21,260 nucleotides of DNA from positions 1-21,260 of the forward strand of contig CAMPJJ010000096.1 in NCBI GenBank assembly GCA_946886855.1. The letters are read 5' to 3'. The stretch is from an uncultured Roseateles sp. Lineage in GTDB: Bacteria > Pseudomonadota > Gammaproteobacteria > Burkholderiales > Burkholderiaceae. How positions within the stretch are numbered: position 1 is the first letter of the stretch; each line of letters starts with the position of its first letter. The translations under genes and the position numbers were made by a program. This document shows positions 7,798-15,286 of this stretch, in pieces. The notes below the pieces were generated by a model. The model had not been told where the DNA came from and did no database searches. It was given only the letters and a program-made list of their open reading frames with translations.

Positions 7798-9067
7798 CAT
7801 CGGCATGGCCCCACCCGGCGTGGCACCGGCAGTGCCGGAACGCGCGACCGGGAAGGGGTCGCTGATGGCCCTGGCCATGCTGGCCTTCTTCATGGCCGAC
7901 GTGCGCGACGGCCTGGGCCCCTTCCTCGCGACCCACCTGCAGGCGAGCCAGGTCCGGCAGGAGCTGATCGGCTACACGATGACCGCGGGCGGCCTGGCCG
8001 GCGTGGTCATGACGCCCTTGGCAGGCGCGTGGATCGATCGTACGGTCCACAAGCGGGCGATCACGGCGGTGGCGTCGCTGGCCGCGCTGGCCGCCAGCGT
8101 CCTGGCGTTCGCCACGCTGGACGGGGCCTGGCTGATCGCGTCCCAGGTGGTCACCGGCATCGCCGGCGCGCTGCTGGCGGCGACCATCGCCGGCTTGACG
8201 CTGGGGCTGGCCGGACCTGCGGGCTTCAAGCGCCAGACGGGCACCAACGAAGCCTGGAGCCACGCGGGCAACATGATCTCCGCGATCGGCGCCGGACTGG
8301 CCGCTCGATGGCTGGGGGCGCCCTGGATCCTCGCGGTCATGGCCGCCATGACGGTGGGCGCGGTGCTGGCGGTGATGGCCATCCGCGCCTCGGACATCGA
8401 CGATCAGGCCGCGCGCGGCTGCGCGTCCATCGATCCCTCGCTCGACCGTCCGCAGGCGCGGGAAGGCTGGACCACGCTGCTGACCCATCGACCGCTGGTG
8501 CTTTTCGGCATGAGCTGCCTCTTCTTCCACCTGGGCAACGCAGCGATGCTGCCCCTGCTCAACCAGCGCCTGGCGACGACCGCGACCGGCAACGTCGCGT
8601 TGCTCTGGACGGGCATTGCCATCGTCGTCGCCCAGATCACCATGATTCCGGTGGCGCTCTGGGTGTCTGGCAGCCGGCGACTGGATGTGCGGTGGTTTGT
8701 CTACGCCGCGATCCTGGTCCTTCCGATCCGGGGCCTGGTGGCCTACGCCATCCCCGGCGAATGGGCCAACGTGCCGGTGCAGATGCTGGACGGCTTGGCG
8801 GCCGGCGCGCTCGGCGTGGCCACGCCGTTGATGGTGCAGCGCTACACAGAAGGCAGCGGCCGATTCAACACCGCGTTGGGCGGTGTGATGACGCTGCAGG
8901 GCGTCGGCGCCGCGCTCAGCCCGATGCTGGCCAACTCGGTGGTCGGGGCGCAGCAGCACTTCGGCCTGGCGTTCGTGTCGCTGTCGGTCGCTGCGCTGGC
9001 GGCGTTGCCGCTGTTCTGGTGGGCGGGGCGGCTGGCGCCGCAACGGGCAGGGGACGGCACGTCCTGA
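7790..9067 (+). CDS. MFS transporter
   Basis: Major facilitator superfamily permease of about 425 aa with about 12 hydrophobic segments. The first is MALAMLAFFMADVRDGLGPF. The motif between TM2 and TM3, GAWIDRTVHKR, fits the MFS motif A pattern (G-x(3)-D-R-x(2)-R/K-R). A hydrophilic central loop (about residues 205-228) separates two six-helix halves. The substrate is not predictable. The start is ambiguous: ATG codons at 7742, 7754, 7766, 7778, 7790 and 7805 are in frame, the first five inside a tandem repeat, and 7865 has the best site (GGGAAGGGG about 6 nt upstream) but begins almost at TM1. Position 7790 overlaps the previous stop by 8 nt. The overlap suggests coupled expression with the repeat proteins under the sigma-54 promoter. 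Confidence 0.9.
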   Translation: MTDIGMAPPGVAPAVPERATGKGSLMALAMLAFFMADVRDGLGPFLATHLQASQVRQELIGYTMTAGGLAGVVMTPLAGAWIDRTVHKRAITAVASLAALAASVLAFATLDGAWLIASQVVTGIAGALLAATIAGLTLGLAGPAGFKRQTGTNEAWSHAGNMISAIGAGLAARWLGAPWILAVMAAMTVGAVLAVMAIRASDIDDQAARGCASIDPSLDRPQAREGWTTLLTHRPLVLFGMSCLFFHLGNAAMLPLLNQRLATTATGNVALLWTGIAIVVAQITMIPVALWVSGSRRLDVRWFVYAAILVLPIRGLVAYAIPGEWANVPVQMLDGLAAGALGVATPLMVQRYTEGSGRFNTALGGVMTLQGVGAALSPMLANSVVGAQQHFGLAFVSLSVAALAALPLFWWAGRLAPQRAGDGTS

Positions 9068-9150
9068 CCGGCGAAGCGGGCGCGCGACCTCATCACCGCC
9101 GCGTCGGCATGCGCCTTGCCAGAGCAACGGACAACCCGACGTCGTCCCAG

Positions 9151-9384
9151 ATGCCTGAACTTCACTTGAAGTACCTGCGAGGAGTCACGCTCGCGCTCTA
9201 CGACCGCGTGATCCTGCTCGATCCGAGGACGGACGCCCGACGGTGCCTGTTCGAGCGACCCGAGCGATCCTCTCGACCGACCCTGGTCGTCATCGTCCAG
9301 GACACCGACAACACGGTGCTCATCGACTACGTGAAGATCGAACTGGACCCTTTGAATCTGGAGTCCGGATGGCAGACCCAGTGA
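9151..9384 (+). CDS. Small hypothetical protein
   Basis: 77-aa protein that I do not recognise (MPELHLKYLRG ... LESGWQTQ). It has alternating hydrophobic/charged stretches (LVVIVQDTDNTVLIDYVKIEL) suggestive of beta strands and no signal or membrane helix. An in-frame ATG at 9109 would give 91 aa; neither start has a good ribosome binding site. Support comes from the overlapping downstream gene, whose ribosome binding site lies inside this frame. It may be transcribed by read-through from the MFS gene 80-odd nt upstream. Confidence 0.5.
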   Translation: MPELHLKYLRGVTLALYDRVILLDPRTDARRCLFERPERSSRPTLVVIVQDTDNTVLIDYVKIELDPLNLESGWQTQ

Positions 9385-9608
9385 GGATGCCGGCGCCGTC
9401 CGCCGGCACGCTGTCGGAGGATCAGCTGCAGGTGCTGGGCGGACTGCCCTTGGACCCGAGTCGCGCCAATCCCAAGGCCGTCGCGATGCTGGCGGACTTG
9501 CAGGCGCGCGCGTTCATCGCCGTCGATCGCGACAGTCATGCGCTCCTGCTGAGCGCGTCCGGGCGGCACGCGCTGGAGATGGCCCTGCGGCTCGACGGGG
9601 CGCGTTGA
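9369..9608 (+). CDS. Small hypothetical protein, possibly winged-helix-like
   Basis: 79-aa protein. The ATG overlaps the end of the previous frame by 16 nt and has GGAG 5 nt upstream, so translational coupling is likely. The pattern LSEDQLQVLGGLP ... AVAMLADLQARAFIAVD ... ALLLSASGRHALEMA resembles small winged-helix proteins, in which a helix-turn-helix is followed by a beta hairpin and an (L)T-x-x-GR-x-ALE motif. This is an inference from pattern only; no family is assigned. Its 3' end overlaps a convergent minus-strand frame. Confidence 0.55.
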   Translation: MADPVRMPAPSAGTLSEDQLQVLGGLPLDPSRANPKAVAMLADLQARAFIAVDRDSHALLLSASGRHALEMALRLDGAR

Positions 9609-10000
9609 GCCGGCCCGACACGACGTCGATCCCGCCGTGTGCGGGGATCACTGCAGCCGCTGAGGGAGGCGATCTCGGGAGATGCGTCGGCAGTGACGGC
9701 GGCAAGCGCCACCGTGCGGCGATTGATCCGATCCACCCACGCCTGCGTCTGCGAGTTCAGGGCTGCAAGGTCGTGCGGGCGCACCAGCTGCAGCGTGTGC
9801 GCCATCTGTCGCTCGAAGCACTGCAGCAGGCCGGCGGGCTCCGGGTGCGTGTCGATGACTGCGCAGAGCACGGACTGGAGCTCGGTGGCCTGGAGGTGCA
9901 ACGCGCACATCGCCTCGGTCATCGCTTCGATGTGACGTTGCATGGCGGTGAGCGCGTTGACCACGTGAATGTCTTCGGCGTGCTCGTCGTCTGGCGTCAT
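9536..10000 (-). CDS. Hypothetical helical protein, convergent overlap
   Basis: 154-aa frame that I do not recognise. Residues 1 to about 110 are helix-rich and protein-like (for example NALTAMQRHIEAMTEAMCALHLQATELQSVL), with polar N-terminus MTPDDEHAEDIHVV. The last 40 or so residues are Arg/Ser/Ala-rich and look like the complement of the plus-strand gene ending at 9608, with which it overlaps by 73 nt. The start has GAGG about 6 nt upstream; an alternative upstream start at 10015 adds five residues. Either the tail is genuine, or a frameshift or early stop has been lost and the ancestral end lay near 9620-9650. Confidence 0.5.
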   Translation of the reverse strand: MTPDDEHAEDIHVVNALTAMQRHIEAMTEAMCALHLQATELQSVLCAVIDTHPEPAGLLQCFERQMAHTLQLVRPHDLAALNSQTQAWVDRINRRTVALAAVTADASPEIASLSGCSDPRTRRDRRRVGPAQRAPSSRRAISSACRPDALSRSA

Positions 10001-10151
10001 CTGGCACCTCGTCAAATGGGAGCGGGAGGCCCTGCCTCGGCAGGTCCCGTGCCTGACTGGCGCAAAGTTGGCCGGTGCTCCGCCGAGGGCCCCAATTCAG
10101 GCGACGCAGCGTTCCTGGACTGCGGACCGCAAATCAGGCAGTTGAACCGCC

Positions 10152-10168
10152 CCATGGACCGTCCATGG
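10152..10168. promoter_or_regulatory. 17-nt palindrome in the glmS/hypothetical gap
   Basis: Perfect inverted repeat CCATGGAC-C-GTCCATGG, 21 nt past the glmS stop and about 150 nt upstream of the minus-strand hypothetical gene. A TATAAG hexamer on the minus strand (10170-10175) abuts it, so it could be an operator over the transcription start of that gene. It could equally be the glmS terminator stem, although no T-tract follows. The rest of 10001-10189 shows nothing else clear. Confidence 0.4.
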
Positions 10169-10189
10169 TCTTATAGACAAATCCTGCTC

Positions 10190-12064
<1,875 letters not shown>

Positions 12065-12150
12065 GTGGTGTCTCCCCGGAAATCCGGATGAATTTGCGAA
12101 TGGCGGAATGCTAGGCAGCTTGGGGAGGCAGATGCTTTCAACGTTTCATC

Positions 12151-12229
12151 ATTCATGAAAGAATCAGTCATTACTGGCTGATGTTGATGGAATATTCCAT
12201 CCAAGTTCAATTCATGGAAGATTCAGTCA
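12151..12229. repeat. 20-nt direct repeat in the glmS/Lrp intergenic region
   Basis: ATTCATGAAAGAATCAGTCA (12151-12170) and ATTCATGGAAGATTCAGTCA (12210-12229) match at 18 of 20 positions, 59 nt apart. The second copy contains the likely start of the Lrp gene. The first copy carries an ATG followed by eight codons (MKESVITG) and a TGA at 12179-12181, resembling MEDSVTLD at the true start. It may be a duplicated operator or the remnant of a duplicated gene start. Confidence 0.75.
12186..12201. promoter_or_regulatory. 16-nt perfect palindrome, candidate Lrp operator
   Basis: GATGGAATATTCCATC is a perfect AT-centred palindrome just upstream of the Lrp/AsnC start at 12214. A second inverted repeat, TTTCAT-CATTC-ATGAAA, lies at 12144-12160. 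Lrp/AsnC proteins typically bind such AT-rich palindromes in their own promoters, so autoregulation, and possibly control of glmS, is likely. No convincing -35/-10 pair could be placed. Confidence 0.55.
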
Positions 12230-12699
12230 CACTGGACGCCATCGACTTGCGGGTGCTAGATCTGCTCCAGCAGGACGCCTCGCTGTCCAACCAGGCGCTG
12301 GCCGAGCGCGCCCATGTGTCGCCCGCCACCTGCCTGCGTCGTGTGCGGCGGCTGGTGGAGACCGGCGTCATCGAGAAGCAGGTCGCCATCCTGTCGCCGG
12401 AGAAGCTGGGCGCGGGGCTGTCGGCGCTGGTGGAGATCACGCTCGATCGCCAGGGCGCGGAGCACCTCGACGCGTTCGAGGCGATCGCCGTCGCGGCGCC
12501 CGAGGTGCAGCAGTGCTGGCGCGTCGCGCCGGGGCCGGACTTCGTCCTGGTGCTGCAGGTGCCGGACATGCCGGCGTATCACGCGCTGGTGCAGCGGCTG
12601 TTCACGCAGCAGGCCAACGTCCGCAACGTGAAGACCTTCTTCAGCGTCAAGCGCGCGAAGTTCGAGCCGCGCCTGGCCCTCCCGGCGGCGCGTGGGTGA
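12214..12699 (+). CDS. Lrp/AsnC family transcriptional regulator
   Basis: 161-aa DNA-binding protein. An N-terminal winged helix-turn-helix (about 3-60) reads LDAIDLRVLDLLQQDASLSNQALAERAHVSPATCLRRVRRL with the following wing (GVIEKQVAIL). A C-terminal AsnC ligand-binding/oligomerisation domain (about 68-150) has ALVEITLDRQ, VQQCWRVAPGPDFVLVLQVPDM and NVRNVKTFFSVKRAKFEP. The family senses amino acids or related metabolites. The start at 12214 gives the usual family length and an N-terminus with DxxDxxIL-type spacing; in-frame ATGs at 12181 and 12187 would place a strong palindrome inside the coding region. Divergent from glmS, so control of amino-sugar supply is possible but unproven. Confidence 0.93.
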   Translation: MEDSVTLDAIDLRVLDLLQQDASLSNQALAERAHVSPATCLRRVRRLVETGVIEKQVAILSPEKLGAGLSALVEITLDRQGAEHLDAFEAIAVAAPEVQQCWRVAPGPDFVLVLQVPDMPAYHALVQRLFTQQANVRNVKTFFSVKRAKFEPRLALPAARG

Positions 12700-12748
12700 C
12701 GCGCGCGTAGCGTCTTCAGTACTGCCCAGACCCCGGCCCTCACCACTA

Positions 12749-12773
12749 CCCTCACCCGCGGTGCGGGAGAGGG
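12749..12773. repeat. REP-like inverted repeat between convergent genes
   Basis: CCCTCACCCGC-GGT-GCGGGAGAGGG forms an 11-position stem with one mismatch, flanked by further CCCTCACC repeats at 12737-12745. It lies in the 86-nt gap between the Lrp gene and the convergent methyltransferase gene. Elements of this CCCTC-CCCGC type are widely dispersed in GC-rich Proteobacteria (from memory). It may act as a bidirectional terminator. Confidence 0.55.
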
Positions 12774-12785
12774 GATAAGAAGGGA

Positions 12786-13967
12786 TCAGCGCTTGAGGAT
12801 CAGCAGGCCCTTGAGGTACTCGCCCTCGGGGAAGTAGATGGTCTGCGGATGGTCCGGCGTCGCGCCGACGCGATCGAGGATCAGGCCGTCCGCGCCCGCG
12901 TCGATGCCGGCACCGGCCACGATCTTGTGGAAGAGCTCCGGCCCCACGCCGCCCGAGCACGAGAACGTGAACAGCAGGCCGCCCGGCTTCAGCAGCATCA
13001 GGCCCAGGCGGTTGATGTCCTTGTACGCCCGCGCGGCGCGCTCCGCATGCGCGGCCGTCGGCGCGAACTTCGGCGGGTCCAGCACGATGGCGTCGAAGCT
13101 GCGGCCCTGCTTGAGCATGTCGCGCAGCGTGTGGTTGACGTCGGCATCCAGCGCCGTGTGGTGCGCCGGGTCGAAGCCGTTGAGCGCGACGTGCGCCGTC
13201 GCGCGCGCCAGCGCCGGACCGGACGAGTCGACGCTGATGACTTCCGTCGCGCCGCCCGCAAGCGCAGCGACCGAGAAGCCGCCGGTGTAGCTGAAGCAGT
13301 TCAGCACCGACTGGCAGCCGTAGTGCTTCACGACCTCGGCGAACTTCCGGCGGTTGTCGCGCTGGTCGAGGTAGTAGCCGGTCTTGTGGCCCTCGGCCAC
13401 GTCCAGGCTCAGCTTCCAGCTGTTCTCGGAAATGACGAGCTCGGTGCCGCCCTCGCCGCGCAGCCAGCCGGTGACGGGCGCCATGCCCTCGAGCGTGCGC
13501 ACGTTCGCGTCGGAGCGCTCGTAGATGCGCGTGAGACCGGTCTGCGCCAGCAGCAGGTCCGCGATGGTCTGCTTCCAGCGTTCGGTGCCGGCGGACAGGA
13601 ACTGCGCGCTCAGCGTGTCGCCGTAGCGGTCGACGATCAGGCCCGGCAGACCGTCGGCCTCGCCGTGGATCAGGCGCACCGCGTCGGAATCGATCGGCAT
13701 GCGCGCGCGCAGCGCCAGCGCCGCGGCGATGCGGCGCTCGAAGAAGGCCGCGTCGATGCGCTCCTGCTCATCGAAGCTCCACGCGCGCACGCGGATCAGC
13801 GACTCCGGGCTGAACGAGGCCCAGCAGAGGAAGCTGCCGTCGAAGGCCTCGACGCGCACGGTCTCGCCGGCGTCGGCCTTGCCCCTCGCGATCGAGCCCT
13901 CGAAGACCCAGGGATGGCGGCGAAGGAGCGAGCGCTCCTTGCCTTCGCGGAGACGGATGGATTTCAT
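12786..13967 (-). CDS. rlmI: 23S rRNA m5C methyltransferase, RlmI family
   Basis: SAM-dependent RNA methyltransferase, 393 aa, matching the size of E. coli RlmI, which makes m5C1962 in 23S rRNA. An N-terminal PUA-like domain (1 to about 75) is followed by a central domain (HGEADGLPGLIVDRYGD at 101-117), then a Rossmann methyltransferase with SAM-binding VLNCFSYTGGFSV (221-233), motif IV DPPKF (297-301) and the cysteine motif FSCSGG (335-340, Cys337) expected for m5C chemistry. The ATG at 13967 is chosen because the conserved protein starts there; the open frame running on to 14240 is antisense to the ATPase gene. It follows the ATPase gene by 28 nt and may be co-transcribed with it. The exact target base is inferred from homology. 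Confidence 0.88.
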   Translation of the reverse strand: MKSIRLREGKERSLLRRHPWVFEGSIARGKADAGETVRVEAFDGSFLCWASFSPESLIRVRAWSFDEQERIDAAFFERRIAAALALRARMPIDSDAVRLIHGEADGLPGLIVDRYGDTLSAQFLSAGTERWKQTIADLLLAQTGLTRIYERSDANVRTLEGMAPVTGWLRGEGGTELVISENSWKLSLDVAEGHKTGYYLDQRDNRRKFAEVVKHYGCQSVLNCFSYTGGFSVAALAGGATEVISVDSSGPALARATAHVALNGFDPAHHTALDADVNHTLRDMLKQGRSFDAIVLDPPKFAPTAAHAERAARAYKDINRLGLMLLKPGGLLFTFSCSGGVGPELFHKIVAGAGIDAGADGLILDRVGATPDHPQTIYFPEGEYLKGLLILKR

Positions 13968-13995
13968 GAGGCGGATTGTCCGCGATGGCGAAGGG

Positions 13996-15183
13996 TCAGT
14001 CGTCGTCGCCGCCACGCCGCACTTGCGGCGGCACGGGCGGCCAGTCCCCGGCCTTGCGGCGCTGATCGAACCAGTTGTGCATGGCCGAATCCTGCACCGC
14101 GTACTCGCCCCGCGCGGACTTCCACACCAGCACGGGCGAATGCTGCCGCAGCGAATCGAGGGCTCTCTGCACCATGGGCACGCTGATCGGCTGCGCCAGC
14201 AACTCGCTGTAGAAGCGCAGGGCTTCGGAGTCGAACGCACGGAACCTGCCGGCCTGTTCCAGCATCCGCCACAGCACGACCTGCTCGATCGGCTTGAGCC
14301 CGAGGAAGTCCGCCTCCCTCTGCGATTCGTCCTTGCGCTGATGCTCGGCGGACGCGTTCAGGAGCGCTTCCTCAAAACGACCCGGGATGCCGGACAACGG
14401 ACTCAGCACCTCACCGAGCGCCGCCATGAAGAGCTGCGGCCGGTGGCCGATCGCCTCGAAAGCCCGCTGAAGCGCGTCCTGATCGACGGGTGCCAGCGAC
14501 GGCCGCTGCGCCTCGATCAGAGAGGCAACGTGAGCGATGAAGTCCGCTCCCAGCGGCGGCATCGCCTGCACATGCGAGCCGAAGAACGGCGCAGCATTGG
14601 AGTTGACCAGGCGCATCAGCTTGTCGCGGTCCGAGCCCGACATCACCAGCATCAGATTCACCGCATCGCGACTGTTCAGCTGATCGCGCGCGGATTTCAG
14701 GGAAGTCATTGCCGCCTCGCCCCGCTCGCTGGTGAGCGCGTGCTGGGCCTCATCGATGATCAATGCGACCGGCTTGCCCGCGGTCTCATGCAACGCGCGC
14801 AAGGCGTCGACCAGGGTGAGCCCCTCCAGCGTTCCGATCTTGCTGGTGTCGATCTGCAGCCATCCCGCCATGCTGAGCTTGTCCAGGCCGGCCTTCTTCG
14901 CGGTGCGGGCGACCAATCCCAGTTGCGGCTGGAGGGCTCGCCCGATGGCCTCTGCGATCACGACCGCGGGATCGCGCGCCGTGTCGGTCCAGAGATCCGT
15001 GTAGACCACCACCACGCCAGCCGCCTCCAGCGCAGGCTTCAGATCGCTCTGCAGGAACGTGGACTTGCCGGTGCGACGAGGCGCCGACAGGAACAAGCCG
15101 TTGTGCGCATCCCCGAACAGCGACTTTCCCATCAGCGCGGGCACCAACTGTTCGGCCAGATCGGTCCGCGGGAAGGAGATCAT
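13996..15183 (-). CDS. P-loop ATPase with C-terminal winged-helix-like region
   Basis: 395-aa ATPase of the AAA/STAND-like class, function unknown. Numbering below is from a TTG at 15198, five codons upstream. Walker A is LSAPRRTGKST (37-47, Lys45) and Walker B is ALIIDEAQHAL (145-155). A sensor-1-like strand VMSGSDRDKLM follows. The C-terminal part (about 300-385: LKPIEQVVLWRMLEQAGRFRAF ... VPMVQRALDSLRQHSPVL ... GEYAVQDSAMHNWF) has the pattern of a winged helix. The ATG at 15183 is preferred because the TTG falls inside an inverted repeat; neither has a Shine-Dalgarno site. The promoter is buried in a cluster of TTATCGGT half-sites, which suggests tight, perhaps self-mediated, control. It stands alone between housekeeping genes; a defence or stress role is possible but unproven. 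Confidence 0.85.
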   Translation of the reverse strand: MISFPRTDLAEQLVPALMGKSLFGDAHNGLFLSAPRRTGKSTFLQSDLKPALEAAGVVVVYTDLWTDTARDPAVVIAEAIGRALQPQLGLVARTAKKAGLDKLSMAGWLQIDTSKIGTLEGLTLVDALRALHETAGKPVALIIDEAQHALTSERGEAAMTSLKSARDQLNSRDAVNLMLVMSGSDRDKLMRLVNSNAAPFFGSHVQAMPPLGADFIAHVASLIEAQRPSLAPVDQDALQRAFEAIGHRPQLFMAALGEVLSPLSGIPGRFEEALLNASAEHQRKDESQREADFLGLKPIEQVVLWRMLEQAGRFRAFDSEALRFYSELLAQPISVPMVQRALDSLRQHSPVLVWKSARGEYAVQDSAMHNWFDQRRKAGDWPPVPPQVRRGGDDD

Positions 15184-15185
15184 CG

Positions 15186-15238
15186 TTTTATCGGTCAATT
15201 ATCGGGAAACCGATAATTTATCGGTTGGACCGATAAAA
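15186..15238. promoter_or_regulatory. TTATCGGT operator array
   Basis: Five copies of the half-site (T)TATCGG(T) occur within 53 nt. TTTTATCGGTC (15186-15196) is the exact complement of GACCGATAAAA (15228-15238). AATTATCGG-GAAA-CCGATAATT fills 15197-15218. TTTATCGGT-TGG-ACCGATAAA fills 15217-15237. The array ends 3 nt before the ATPase ATG and covers the predicted -10 box, so binding should block transcription. Confidence 0.85.
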
Positions 15239-15243
15239 CTCAA
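15215..15243 (-). promoter_or_regulatory. Predicted promoter of the ATPase gene
   Basis: On the minus strand, TTGAGT (15238-15243) and TAAATT (15215-15220) are separated by exactly 17 nt and match the sigma-70 hexamers at 4 of 6 positions or better. The -10 box and spacer lie within the TTATCGGT array. The leader to the ATG would be only about 25 nt. Confidence 0.5.
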
Positions 15244-15286
15244 TAATTCGTTCGAGTCAGGCGGGCGTCGCCTGCTCGACAGGCGC

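Noticed and set aside
12181..12213. Upstream ATG codons at 12181 and 12187 as starts of the Lrp gene
   Set aside because: They would put a perfect palindrome inside the gene and give an N-terminal extension unusual for the family; 12214 fits the family length.
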